Of a stretch of DNA of 64,000 bases, positions 42,407 to 50,144 are shown one piece after another; the first letter of the stretch is position 1, and each line of letters starts with the position of its first letter. Below the pieces are notes generated by a model that was not told where the DNA came from, ran no database searches, and was given only the letters and a program-made list of their open reading frames with translations. The position numbers and the translations under genes are program-made. The stretch is from NCBI GenBank assembly GCA_947593925.1, contig CANQDU010000010.1, positions 1 through 64,000 of the forward strand, in the 5' to 3' direction. The stretch is from an uncultured Clostridia bacterium. Its GTDB lineage: Bacteria; Bacillota; Clostridia; Oscillospirales; JAAYOS01.

Positions 42407-44314
42407 TTACATCTCCTCCAGCTCGGCAAGCCAGAGCGCGGCGGATGCGTCGGACGGCATCCGCCAGTCGCCGCGCGGCGAGAGAGACACCGAGCCGACC
42501 TTCGGTCCGTCCGGGAGGCAGGAACGCTTGAACTGCTGAGAGAAGAAGCGGCGGCAGAACACGCGGAGCCACGCGAGGATGACCTCGCGGGAGTACGTCC
42601 CGCGCCACGCGTGCTCCGCGAGGCGGAGCACCTTCGCGGGGCCGAACCCGCGCCGCACCATGTGGTAGAGGAAGAAGTCGTGCAGCTCGTATGGGCCGAC
42701 GAGGTCCTCCGTCTTCTGCGAGATGTTCCCGCCCTCCGGCGGAAGAAGCTCGGGGCTCACCGGCGTCGCGAGCACGTCGCGGAGCACGAGCGCCAAATCC
42801 TCCGAGCCGCAGGTGTCGGCATAGTAATCTATGATGTGGCGTATCAGCGTCTTCGGGACGCCGGCGTTCACGCCGTACATCGACATGTGGTCGCCGTTGT
42901 AGGTGGCCCAGCCCAGCGCGAGCTCGGAGAGGTCGCCGGTGCCGACGACGATGCCGCCGGTTCGGTTCGCGTAGTCCATGAGGACCTGCGTCCGCTCGCG
43001 CGCCTGCGAGTTCTCGTAGGTGACGTCGTGCGTGCCCTCGTCCTGACCGATGTCGAGGAAGTGCCGGCGGACGGCGGGCGCGATGTCCACCTCGCGGAGC
43101 GTCACGCCGAGCAGCTCCGCGAGGCGCGTGGCGTTCGACTTCGTGCGCCCGGTCGTACCGAAGCCGGGCATGGTGATGGCGATGATGTCCCCGCGCGGGC
43201 GGGAGAGAAGGTCGAACGCGCGCGCCGCGACTATCAGCGCGAGCGTGCTGTCGAGCCCGCCGCTCACGCCGACGACGGCGGTGCGGGCGTTCGTGTGCTC
43301 GAGCCGCTTGCGAAGCCCTTCGGACTGTATCGAGAGTATCGTCTCGCACCGCCCGCGCCGCTCCGCGCCGGACGCGGGGACGAACGGCATCGGCTCCACC
43401 GTGCGCGTGAGCGAGGTCTCGGCGGGCTCCATGTCAAACCAAACCGTAGAGTACCCCTCGGGCGCGGCGGAGAAGGTGTTCAGCCTGCGGCGCTCGCCCG
43501 CGAGCATTTCGACGTCTATCTCGCTTATCGTGAGGCCGGTGGTAAAGAGCTCGCTTTCCGCGAGCAGGACGCCGTTCTCCGCCACCATGTCGTGGCCGGA
43601 GAAGACGACGTCGGTCGTGCTCTCTCCCTCGCCCGCGTCCGCAAAGACGTAGCCGCAGACGCAGCGGCCGGACTCGCTCTGTACAAGCAGGCGGCGGTAG
43701 TCCGCCTTGCCGACGGTCTCGTTCGAGGCGGAGAGGTTCGCTATTATCGTCGCCCCGGCGGAGGTGAGGCCGACGGAGGGCGGCGAGGCGACCCACACGT
43801 CCTCGCAAATCTCTACGCCAAGGCAGAAGTCGGGCGCTTTCTCACAGCGGAAAAGCAAATTCGTCCCGAACGGCACCTCCTCGCCGAGGACGCGCACCGT
43901 GGAGGTCTCCTTCGGCGCGGGGGCGAAGTTGCGGAGCTCGTAGAACTCGTTGTAATTCGGAATGTTCGTTTTTGGGACGAGGCCGAGCAGCCGTCCGCGA
44001 TGCAGGACGGCGGCGCAGTTGTAGAGGCTTCCGTCCTTGGGGAAGGGAAGTCCTGCGACGACGAGCATGTCGAGCGGCGCGGTCTCCTCCAAGAGGCGGC
44101 GGAGCGCGTCCAAAGCGGCGCGGAGCAGGGTGCTCGCGCCGAACAGGTCGCCGCAGGTGTAGCCGGTGATGCAGAGCTCGGGGAAGACGACGAGGCGCGC
44201 ACCGCGCGCGTCCGCCTCACGAATGAGCGCGAGCATCGAGCCAAGGTTGTATTCGCAGTCCGCGACGCGCACGCGCGGCGTCGCGGCGGCGCATTTCACA
44301 AATCCGTATTTCAC
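42407..44314 (-). CDS. nadE: Glutamine-dependent NAD+ synthetase
   Basis: A 635-aa two-domain enzyme converting deamido-NAD to NAD with glutamine-derived ammonia. The N-terminal nitrilase-like amidase shows VVFPELCITGYTCGD (Glu), KTNIPNYNEFYE (Lys) and GVEICEDVW (Cys). The C-terminal synthetase has the PP-loop VGVSGGLDSTLAL and GTGDLSELALGWATYNGDHMSMYGVN. Length matches the long glutaminase-containing class. It has a TTTACA-17-TATAAT promoter and is convergent with the orphan RNA. Confidence 0.96.
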   Translation of the reverse strand: MKYGFVKCAAATPRVRVADCEYNLGSMLALIREADARGARLVVFPELCITGYTCGDLFGASTLLRAALDALRRLLEETAPLDMLVVAGLPFPKDGSLYNCAAVLHRGRLLGLVPKTNIPNYNEFYELRNFAPAPKETSTVRVLGEEVPFGTNLLFRCEKAPDFCLGVEICEDVWVASPPSVGLTSAGATIIANLSASNETVGKADYRRLLVQSESGRCVCGYVFADAGEGESTTDVVFSGHDMVAENGVLLAESELFTTGLTISEIDVEMLAGERRRLNTFSAAPEGYSTVWFDMEPAETSLTRTVEPMPFVPASGAERRGRCETILSIQSEGLRKRLEHTNARTAVVGVSGGLDSTLALIVAARAFDLLSRPRGDIIAITMPGFGTTGRTKSNATRLAELLGVTLREVDIAPAVRRHFLDIGQDEGTHDVTYENSQARERTQVLMDYANRTGGIVVGTGDLSELALGWATYNGDHMSMYGVNAGVPKTLIRHIIDYYADTCGSEDLALVLRDVLATPVSPELLPPEGGNISQKTEDLVGPYELHDFFLYHMVRRGFGPAKVLRLAEHAWRGTYSREVILAWLRVFCRRFFSQQFKRSCLPDGPKVGSVSLSPRGDWRMPSDASAALWLAELEEM

Positions 44315-44361
44315 AGGAATATCCTCCGAATGTCCAAGCGTTTGGGCGTCCGCCCGGAAAA

Positions 44362-44390
44362 ATTATAGCACGCGGGCGGGATTTTGTAAA
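44362..44390 (-). promoter_or_regulatory. Sigma-A promoter of nadE
   Basis: On the minus strand, TTTACA (44385-44390), 17-nt spacer, TATAAT (44362-44367). Confidence 0.7.
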
Positions 44391-44468
44391 TCCGGTTTTC
44401 GCGGGGACCGCCGCGCGCGGGGCGGCTCCAGCTCGAGCGGGACGCGAGAAATTTTTAGGAAAAACCGC

Positions 44469-44497
44469 TTTACAAAGGAATGTTTATGTGGTATAGT
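44469..44497 (+). promoter_or_regulatory. Sigma-A promoter of the reverse rubrerythrin gene
   Basis: TTTACA (44469-44474), 17-nt spacer, TATAGT (44492-44497), 75 nt before the start. Confidence 0.7.
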
Positions 44498-44513
44498 ATA
44501 GACAGCATCAAAA

Positions 44514-44528
44514 CAGTAATAATTACTG
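44514..44528. promoter_or_regulatory. Perfect 7-1-7 palindrome, PerR/Fur-like operator candidate
   Basis: CAGTAAT-A-ATTACTG is a perfect 7-1-7 inverted repeat placed about 10 nt after the predicted start of transcription of the peroxide-defence gene. The inner TAAT-N-ATTA matches the core of Fur/PerR boxes; the outer three bases differ from the Bacillus consensus. Confidence 0.55.
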
Positions 44529-44571
44529 ATTTGAGAGTGAAAGCAGTTTAATTACATGGAGGTATTTTGTT

Positions 44572-45162
44572 ATGGCAAAGAAGTGGGTCTGCCCCGTATG
44601 CGGTTACGTCCATGAGGGCGATACGCCCCCCGAGTTCTGCCCGACCTGCAAGTGTCCCGGCAGCAAGTTCACCGAGATGAAGGCCGGCGCGAAGCTCGCC
44701 GCCGAGCACGAGTACGGCATATACGCGAAGACCGTCAAGAACAACCCCGACGTGAGCGAAGAGGACAAGAAGTACATCTTCGAGCAGCTCATGGCCAACT
44801 TCAACGGCGAGTGCGCCGAGGTCGGCATGTATCTCTGCATGGCGCGCATCGCGCACCGCGAGGGTTATCCCGAGATCGGCCTGTACTGGGAGAAGGCCGC
44901 GCATGAGGAGGCGGAGCACGCCGCGAAGTTCGCGGAGCTGCTCGGCGAGGATCTCGAGAAGAACATGAAGGCCGACACCAAGGCGAACCTTGCATGGCGT
45001 GTCGACTGCGAGTTCGGCGCGACCCAGGGCAAGTTCGACCTCGCGCTCTGCGCGAAGAAGAACGGCCTTGACGCCATCCATGACACCGTTCACGAGATGG
45101 CTCGTGACGAGGCCCGTCACGGCAAGGCGCTCAAGGGACTGCTCGAGCGTTACTTCAAGTAA
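44572..45162 (+). CDS. Reverse rubrerythrin (N-terminal rubredoxin, C-terminal diiron domain)
   Basis: A 196-aa peroxide/oxygen detoxification protein with the order of domains reversed relative to the rubrerythrin at 36187. The rubredoxin-like pair CPVCG and CPTCK is at residues 6-27. The ferritin-like diiron domain follows, with [34 protein letters not shown] and [19 protein letters not shown]. In clostridia such proteins (revRbr) reduce hydrogen peroxide and oxygen with NADH-linked rubredoxin. The start at 44572 has a GGAGG site. It probably responds to peroxide through the palindrome in its leader. Confidence 0.94.
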   Translation: MAKKWVCPVCGYVHEGDTPPEFCPTCKCPGSKFTEMKAGAKLAAEHEYGIYAKTVKNNPDVSEEDKKYIFEQLMANFNGECAEVGMYLCMARIAHREGYPEIGLYWEKAAHEEAEHAAKFAELLGEDLEKNMKADTKANLAWRVDCEFGATQGKFDLALCAKKNGLDAIHDTVHEMARDEARHGKALKGLLERYFK

Positions 45163-45177
45163 GCAAACGATTTGCGG

Positions 45178-45210
45178 AAAGGAACGGGCAAAGCCCGTTC
45201 CTTTCTTGCG
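45178..45210 (+). terminator. Terminator of the reverse rubrerythrin gene
   Basis: AAAGGAACGGGC pairs with GCCCGTTCCTTT and is followed by a short T-containing tail. Confidence 0.65.
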
Positions 45211-45252
45211 ATTGCCGGAAATTTTTCGCATCCCGCGAAACGGAGGAATACG

Positions 45253-46098
45253 ATGGAAATAACCGTGAGGAGGCTCCGTCCGTCGGAGCTTGAGGAGGCC
45301 GTCCGCGTGGAGGAAAGCGCGATAAAGGGCTTCGGCTACCTGCGCGACACGGCGGAGCTGTTCTTTTCGGACAGCGTCGGCGCGATGCTCGGCGCGTTCA
45401 CGGGGGAGGAGCTCGTCGGCATAGCGAAGTACACCGTCCTGCCGGACAGGACGGCGTGGCTCGAGACTCTGCGCGTCGCGCCGGAGCATCAGAGGCAGGG
45501 CGTCGGCACGCGGCTCTACGAGGAGTTCGTGTCGCTCTCGCGCGCGCTCGGCATCGAGACCGCCGCGATGTACACGGGGCTCCGGAACGTCCCGAGCGCG
45601 ACGCTCGCGCGAAAGTTCGGCCTTGACACGGCAGGGAAGTACCGCGAATTTCAACTCTCCCTCGACGGCGTGACGCCGCCGGAGGCCGAGACGTTCGAGC
45701 CGGTGGGCGAGGCGGAAGCGTGCGCGCTCCTCGCGCCGCTCGCGGAGCGGTACGAGGGATACGCCGTGCTGAACCGCACGTTCATGCGGATGAATGACGA
45801 CGTGTTCCGCGCCTTCGCGCGCGAAGGAAAAGTCCTCGTGAGCCGCGAGAGCGGTAGTGTTATGGTGTTCGGCAACCGCTTCCTCGAGCGGCGCTCGGTG
45901 CAGATAGCGGTCATGGCGGGCGGCCTCCGCGCGTGCATGGACTACGCCGTGAAAATCGGGTCGGAACGCGGGGTGCCGCAGGTCGTCGCGACCGCGCCGC
46001 TCGACGACGAAGCGCTGCAAAGCGCGCTTGAGAGTTACGGCTTCCGCGCGGCGGGCGACCTCCAGGTGATGAGCGGAAAAATAGCGCGCGTCGGGTGA
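45253..46098 (+). CDS. GNAT family N-acetyltransferase with extra C-terminal half
   Basis: A 281-aa protein. The N-terminal GNAT domain (1-140) has TLRVAPEHQRQGVGTRLYEEF as CoA motif A and NVPSATLARKFGLDTAGKYREF as the terminal strand. Residues about 150-281 resemble a second, degenerate GNAT-like half without a clear CoA motif. The start at 45253 has a GGAGG site, preferred to the in-frame codon at 45172 within the terminator. The substrate is unknown. Confidence 0.82.
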   Translation: MEITVRRLRPSELEEAVRVEESAIKGFGYLRDTAELFFSDSVGAMLGAFTGEELVGIAKYTVLPDRTAWLETLRVAPEHQRQGVGTRLYEEFVSLSRALGIETAAMYTGLRNVPSATLARKFGLDTAGKYREFQLSLDGVTPPEAETFEPVGEAEACALLAPLAERYEGYAVLNRTFMRMNDDVFRAFAREGKVLVSRESGSVMVFGNRFLERRSVQIAVMAGGLRACMDYAVKIGSERGVPQVVATAPLDDEALQSALESYGFRAAGDLQVMSGKIARVG

Positions 46099-46110
46099 AG
46101 CAAATGCCGC

Positions 46111-46139
46111 TTGCAATATCGCGCGCGGGCGTATATAAT
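46111..46139 (+). promoter_or_regulatory. Sigma-A promoter of rubredoxin
   Basis: TTGCAA (46111-46116), 17-nt spacer, TATAAT (46134-46139). Confidence 0.75.
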
Positions 46140-46209
46140 TGACAGTGGAACGAACGGAGGAGCCCGCTCATGGGCGCGCCGTGAATCAATATCTGAGGAG
46201 GAAGTTGAA

Positions 46210-46344
46210 ATGAAGTACATTTGCAAGGTCTGCGGCTGGATCTACGACGAGGAGGAGCAGGGCAAGAAGTGGGAGGATCTCTCGGACGACTTTGTCTGTG
46301 AGCTCTGCGGCGCCGGCAAGGAAGATTTTGAGCCGGTAGAGTAA
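46210..46344 (+). CDS. Rubredoxin
   Basis: A 44-aa single-iron electron carrier. Both ligand pairs are present, CKVCGW and CELCGA, with the aromatic residues typical of the fold ([17 protein letters not shown]). It is slightly shorter than the usual 52-54 aa because of a shortened middle loop. The start at 46210 has a GAGGAGGAAG site; longer in-frame readings begin inside the promoter. It probably delivers electrons to the two rubrerythrins in this window. Confidence 0.93.
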   Translation: MKYICKVCGWIYDEEEQGKKWEDLSDDFVCELCGAGKEDFEPVE

Positions 46345-46383
46345 GAGACCGATTTGTCAGAGGAGCGGGAACCGCCGGCTGAC

Positions 46384-46424
46384 AAAAAGATGGCAGACAC
46401 TTCCGTGTCTGCCATCTTTTTACC
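46384..46424. terminator. Bidirectional terminator between rubredoxin and tRNA-Ser
   Basis: AAAAAGATGGCAGACAC pairs with GTGTCTGCCATCTTTTT across a TTCC loop. It serves both converging units. Confidence 0.9.
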
Positions 46425-46453
46425 GTGTCACGCAAAATGCGCACGCCTGGTTT

Positions 46454-46541
46454 TGGCGGAGAAGGTAGGATTCGAACCCACGGATGCTCTCACATCGACG
46501 GTTTTCAAGACCGCTCCCTTCGACCACTCGGGCACTTCTCC
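46454..46541 (-). tRNA. tRNA-Ser (anticodon UGA)
   Basis: The minus-strand sequence begins GGAGAAG and ends CTTCTCC-G-CCA, giving a perfect acceptor stem and an encoded CCA. The anticodon loop is CTTGAAA with anticodon TGA. The T-arm shows GGTTCGAATCC, and a long variable arm typical of class II serine tRNAs is present. The length is 88 nt including CCA. Confidence 0.96.
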
Positions 46542-46589
46542 GTGCGAAATGATGATACCACAAAAGTCTCGATTTGTCAAATATGTCGG

Positions 46590-46618
46590 TTGACGGCTCT
46601 GCGGAAATATGTTACCAT
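46590..46618 (+). promoter_or_regulatory. Predicted sigma-A promoter of the ZTP-riboswitch-purO-purH unit
   Basis: TTGACG (46590-46595), 17-nt spacer, TACCAT (46613-46618). Confidence 0.5.
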
Positions 46619-46689
46619 AAATGCGTAAAAAGTCGATTGCGGAGCGGAAACCCCCGGAGCGCTTCCGTCCGCCCGCAGCCGATACAAAC

Positions 46690-46790
46690 GGAGCGCGTGA
46701 CTGACGGAAGTGGAGCACCACATGGAGCGCGTGTCCTCGGCAGCCGACCGTCTGGGTGGAATCCTTCCGATACCCGGGCGGATTTTTGCG
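46690..46790 (+). promoter_or_regulatory. ZTP (pfl) riboswitch with terminator, upstream of purO-purH
   Basis: The pfl motif is readable: CGTGACTGACGG, then GTGGAGCACCACATGGAGCGCG, a linker, and the 3' element GCCGACCGTCTGGGT (about 46743-46757). That 3' element, CCGTCTGGGT (46748-46757), also pairs with ACCCGGGCGG (46772-46781), followed by TTTTT, forming an intrinsic terminator. Ligand binding should therefore prevent termination. The ligand ZTP/ZMP (AICAR nucleotides) accumulates when 10-formyl-folate is short, and the genes controlled here consume AICAR. A further stem at about 46634-46685 precedes the aptamer. Confidence 0.88.
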
Positions 46791-46812
46791 TTTTATGGAA
46801 AAGGAGCGCTTT

Positions 46813-47526
46813 ATGCAGAAAAATGAGCAGTATCTTCGCGAAAACGTGTATCCCGGCCGGGGAATAGTCCTCGGCGCGACGCCCTCCGGCGCGGCGCTCG
46901 TCCAGGTCTACTGGATTATGGGCCGCAGCGAGAACAGCCGCAACCGCGTGTTCGTCGAGACGGCGGATGGCGTCAAGACCGAGGCGTTCGATCCCTCCAA
47001 GATGATAGACCCGTCGCTTGTGATATACTACGTCACGCGCACCGTCGGCGACAAACACATCGTCACAAACGGCGACCAGACCGACACCGTCGCGGACTTC
47101 CTGAAGAAGGGCGGAACCTTCGAGGCGGCGCTTCTCACGCGCTGCTATGAGCCGGACGCGCCCAACTGCACCCCGCGCATCTCCGGCATGACCGACGCCG
47201 CGACCGGCGCGTACTCGCTCTCGATACTCAAGACCGTCGGAAATGACGAGAACTGCGAGGAGAAGGCGTTTTTCACATACAAAACGCCGATAAACGGCAC
47301 GGGTCACTGCATCCACACCTACGACGGGGACGGCAGTCCGCTTCCGAGCTTCTCCGGCGAGCCGTATGAGGTCTCGCTCTGCGAGACCGCGCGCGAAAAT
47401 GCCGAGAAGTTCTGGGACATGCTTGACCGCTCGAACCGCGTGAGCCTGCTCGTGAAGCATATCGACTGCGCCTCGGGCAAGGTAGAGACCGTCATAGTAA
47501 ACCGTAACGGAGGAGAAGAAAAATGA
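46813..47526 (+). CDS. purO: IMP cyclohydrolase, PurO-like
   Basis: A 237-aa protein of the stand-alone (archaeal-type) IMP cyclohydrolase family, which closes FAICAR to IMP. Motifs include YPGRGIVLGATPSGAALVQVYWIMGRSENSRNRVF, GDQTDTVADF and the late GTGHCIHTYDGDG. It has no relation to the PurH cyclohydrolase domain. The start at 46813 has AAGGAG at about 7 nt; an in-frame ATG at 46795 lies on the riboswitch side. It overlaps the AICARFT gene by 4 nt, so the last two purine steps are coupled. Confidence 0.87.
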   Translation: MQKNEQYLRENVYPGRGIVLGATPSGAALVQVYWIMGRSENSRNRVFVETADGVKTEAFDPSKMIDPSLVIYYVTRTVGDKHIVTNGDQTDTVADFLKKGGTFEAALLTRCYEPDAPNCTPRISGMTDAATGAYSLSILKTVGNDENCEEKAFFTYKTPINGTGHCIHTYDGDGSPLPSFSGEPYEVSLCETARENAEKFWDMLDRSNRVSLLVKHIDCASGKVETVIVNRNGGEEK

Positions 47527-48704
47527 ACTCGATAGAGCTGAAGTACGGCTGCAACCCCAACCAGAAGCCTTCCCGCATATTCATGCGCGACGGCGGCGAC
47601 CTGCCGGTGAAGGTTCTCTCCGGCAAGCCCGGATACATCAACTTCCTCGACGCGCTCAACGGCTACCAGCTCGTAAGCGAGCTGAAGGAGGCGACGGGAC
47701 TTCCCGCTGCGACCTCCTTCAAGCACGTCAGCCCCGCCGGCGCGGCGATAGGCCTCGAGCTCACGCCGAAGGAGCGGAAGGTCTGCCGCATAAAGAAGAG
47801 CGCGGAGCTCTCACCGCTCGCCTGCGCCTACGCCCGCGCGCGCGGCGCCGACCGCATGAGCTCCTACGGAGACTTCGTGAGCCTCTCCGACGTCTGCGAC
47901 GCCGAGACCGCCCATCTGATAGCCGCCGAGGTGAGCGACGGTGTAATTGCCCCCGGCTACACCCCCGCGGCGCTCGAAATACTCAAGCAGAAGCGTCAGG
48001 GCGGATACAACGTCATAGAGATCGACCCCGATTACCGCCCCGCCGAGCAGGAGTACAAGGACGTCTACGGCGTCACCTTCGAGCAGGGTCACAACAACTA
48101 CCGCCTCACAAATGACGTCTTTGGCAACATCGTCTCTGACCGCAAGGACATCCCCGAGAGCGCGAAGCGCGACCTCCTCATCGCGATGATAACCCTCAAG
48201 TACACGCAGTCTAACTCGGTCTGCTACGCCTACAACGGCATGGCGATAGGCATCGGCGCGGGGCAGCAGTCCCGCATCCACTGCGTCCGCCTTGCGGGCG
48301 GGAAGGCGGACACCTTCTTCCTCCGCGGCTCGGACAAGGTACTGAACCTGCCGTTCAAGAAGGGTCTCGCCCGTGCCGAGCGCGACAACGCGATAGACGT
48401 CTACCTCACCGACGGTGACTGGGAGGCGATGCTCTCAAGCGACCTCTGGCAGGACTACTTCTCCGAGAAGCCGGAGCCCTTTACCGTCCCCGAGAAGCGC
48501 GAGTATCTGTCGCACATAGACGGCGTGAGCCTCGGTTCGGATGCGTTCTTCCCGTTCAGCGACAACATCGAGCGCGCGAAGCGCTCCGGCGTGCGCTACG
48601 TCCTCGAACCGGGCGGGTCGATACGCGACGACGCGGTCATAGACTGCTGCAACAAGTACGGCATGGTGCTCGGGTTTACAGGGATGAGGCTGTTCCACCA
48701 CTGA
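47523..48704 (+). CDS. purH: AICAR formyltransferase (PurH lacking the cyclohydrolase domain)
   Basis: A 393-aa enzyme with only the formyltransferase part of PurH, transferring a formyl group from 10-formyl-THF to AICAR. LKYGCNPNQKPSRIF starts the domain. TSFKHVSPAGAAIGLEL carries the catalytic Lys-His, SDVCDAETAHLIAAEVSDGVIAPGYTPAAL is a core motif, and GAGQQSRIHCVRLAGGKAD is the folate/AICAR site. The N-terminal MGS/IMP cyclohydrolase domain of usual PurH is absent; PurO upstream supplies that step. It shares the ZTP riboswitch. Confidence 0.93.
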   Translation: MNSIELKYGCNPNQKPSRIFMRDGGDLPVKVLSGKPGYINFLDALNGYQLVSELKEATGLPAATSFKHVSPAGAAIGLELTPKERKVCRIKKSAELSPLACAYARARGADRMSSYGDFVSLSDVCDAETAHLIAAEVSDGVIAPGYTPAALEILKQKRQGGYNVIEIDPDYRPAEQEYKDVYGVTFEQGHNNYRLTNDVFGNIVSDRKDIPESAKRDLLIAMITLKYTQSNSVCYAYNGMAIGIGAGQQSRIHCVRLAGGKADTFFLRGSDKVLNLPFKKGLARAERDNAIDVYLTDGDWEAMLSSDLWQDYFSEKPEPFTVPEKREYLSHIDGVSLGSDAFFPFSDNIERAKRSGVRYVLEPGGSIRDDAVIDCCNKYGMVLGFTGMRLFHH

Positions 48705-48705
48705 C

Positions 48706-48746
48706 GCCTATCGGGAAAACCGTTCCGGTTTTCCCGATAGGCTTTC
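48706..48746 (+). terminator. Terminator of purO-purH
   Basis: GCCTATCGGGAAAACCG pairs perfectly with CGGTTTTCCCGATAGGC and is followed by TTTCG. Confidence 0.75.
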
Positions 48747-49005
48747 GCGGGAAATCGCGCTCGCTTCGCTCGCTTACCAATTTCCCGCGAGACTTTCACT
48801 TGAAATTGCGCAGGCGCAATTTCAAGTGAAGCCGCCGGACAGAGCGGATCTCTGCCGGCGGCAACGCTCCGCTACGCGCCGATTTTTTTGCCTCCGGCAA
48901 AAAATCGACGCACGCTCCGCGAGAGGAGTTTTTTCCGACGTACACGCCGCCGGAAAAAACGATTAGAACTTGTTCGCCGCTTGCGCGGCGAACTCTGCGA
49001 GGCTT
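48747..49005. repeat. Family II modular palindromic repeat cluster R3
   Basis: It shares with R1 the modules CTTGAAATTGCG/CGCAATTTCAAG, GCCGCCGG/CCGGCGGC and TTTTTTTGCC/GGCAAAAAA, and with R2 the opening CGCG..AAATCGCGCTCGCT..CGCTCGCTTACCAATTT..CGCGAG. It lies in a gene-free stretch (48705-49268). After it come a hairpin GGACAGGCAC/GTGCCTGTCC (49009-49032) with a T-run, and a further stem AGCCTGTTAA/TTAACAGGCT near 49069-49107. Confidence 0.8.
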
Positions 49006-49008
49006 TAA

Positions 49009-49040
49009 GGACAGGCACGGAAGTGCCTGTCCATTTTGTT
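49009..49040 (+). terminator. Orphan terminator-like hairpin after repeat cluster R3
   Basis: GGACAGGCAC at 49009-49018 pairs with GTGCCTGTCC and is followed by ATTTTGTT. No gene ends just before it. Confidence 0.55.
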
Positions 49041-49196
49041 GCGGGCGATTGCGATTCGTCGCGAAAGCCTGTTAAATAAGTTTGTAAGGACTTTTTTAAC
49101 AGGCTGAACCGTCCGGGCAATTTGCGTAAGATGCGGCAAATCGGTCACACGCGCTTGTGGGTTGCGCGGCGGGGGAAAATCGCGCGCGGAGGGAGG

Positions 49197-49225
49197 TTGA
49201 GCTTCGGCGGGAAAAGCGGTATACT
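49197..49225 (+). promoter_or_regulatory. Predicted sigma-A promoter for the HTH/GyrI-like gene
   Basis: TTGAGC (49197-49202), 17-nt spacer, TATACT (49220-49225), 44 nt before the start. Confidence 0.6.
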
Positions 49226-49268
49226 CTCCGTAGTGAGCGTTCACACATATCAATAGGGAGGAAAACTT

Positions 49269-49937
49269 ATGAGCTTCGGAAAGAATTTGCAGTATCTGCG
49301 CGGGCTCCGCCGGGGCATGACGCAGGAGACGCTGGCGGAGCGGCTGGATGTGAGCCGCCAGACCGTCTCGAAGTGGGAGCTTGACGCGGCGCAGCCCGAT
49401 ATAAACAAGGCGATAGAGCTCTGCGGGCTCTTCAACTGTTCGCTCGACGCGCTCTTCCGCGAGGACATGGCGGCGTATGCCGACGCATACACCGACCTCC
49501 GCGTCGAAGTCGTACCGGCGTTCCGCTATGTGAAGTATGCGGTGATAAGCGCCGACCCGGAGAGCGACGCCATCGGCCGCGTGACGGAATACGCGCGTCA
49601 GAACGGCGTCGAGAGGCCGCGTGTGATAGGGTGGGACTTCCCGTTCGCGTCGCAGGAGCAGGTAAACGTCTTCGGTATGCACGGCTATGAGGCCGCGTGG
49701 ATACTGCCGGAGGGACTTACGCCGCCCGGCCTCGATGTCTCCTCACAGCCGGAGCACCGCTACGCCGCGATACACATCCCCGAGCCGTTCGCAAACCCTT
49801 TCGTGTCGATACCGAACGCATACAAGGCGCTTGACAGCTATATGCGTCTCAGCGGCCTCGAACACACCGAGCGGGGCGTGATACCCTGCTTCGAAACCGA
49901 CGGCGAGAGCATGGACGTGTATATCGCGTGCGAGTAG
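49269..49937 (+). CDS. XRE-type HTH regulator with GyrI-like effector domain
   Basis: A 222-aa regulator. Residues 1-66 form the helix-turn-helix (GMTQETLAERLDVSRQTVSKWELD). Residues about 75-222 resemble the GyrI-like small-molecule-binding domain found in AraC or MerR regulators (FRYVKYAVISADPES, YEAAWILPEGL, HIPEPFANPF, YMRLSGLEH, PCFETDGESMDVYIA). This suggests a multidrug or metabolite sensor. The ligand and target promoter are unknown. A GGGAGGAAAAC site precedes the start. Confidence 0.85.
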   Translation: MSFGKNLQYLRGLRRGMTQETLAERLDVSRQTVSKWELDAAQPDINKAIELCGLFNCSLDALFREDMAAYADAYTDLRVEVVPAFRYVKYAVISADPESDAIGRVTEYARQNGVERPRVIGWDFPFASQEQVNVFGMHGYEAAWILPEGLTPPGLDVSSQPEHRYAAIHIPEPFANPFVSIPNAYKALDSYMRLSGLEHTERGVIPCFETDGESMDVYIACE

Positions 49938-50144
49938 GAGTCCCGTGCCTCGGAAAGCAAAACCTCAGGTAAAATATTGACGTGTTATCCGCGCGGTGAT
50001 ATACTGAAGCAAACGGTGGCGGCCGACGCGCCGTCCTTCCCGTATGCGTTGTTGCGCGAACGGAAATCGCGGGAGCGTGCGGGAAGCACCGTCCGAAAAT
50101 GTACGGAAAACAGACGTAAGTCGCATTATTTGAGGAGAATTTGC

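Noticed and set aside
42113-44368. A 751-codon open frame on the plus strand opposite nadE
   Set aside because: nadE has clear catalytic motifs. The opposite frame starts in the promoter of the orphan RNA, crosses its terminator and has shadow-type composition.
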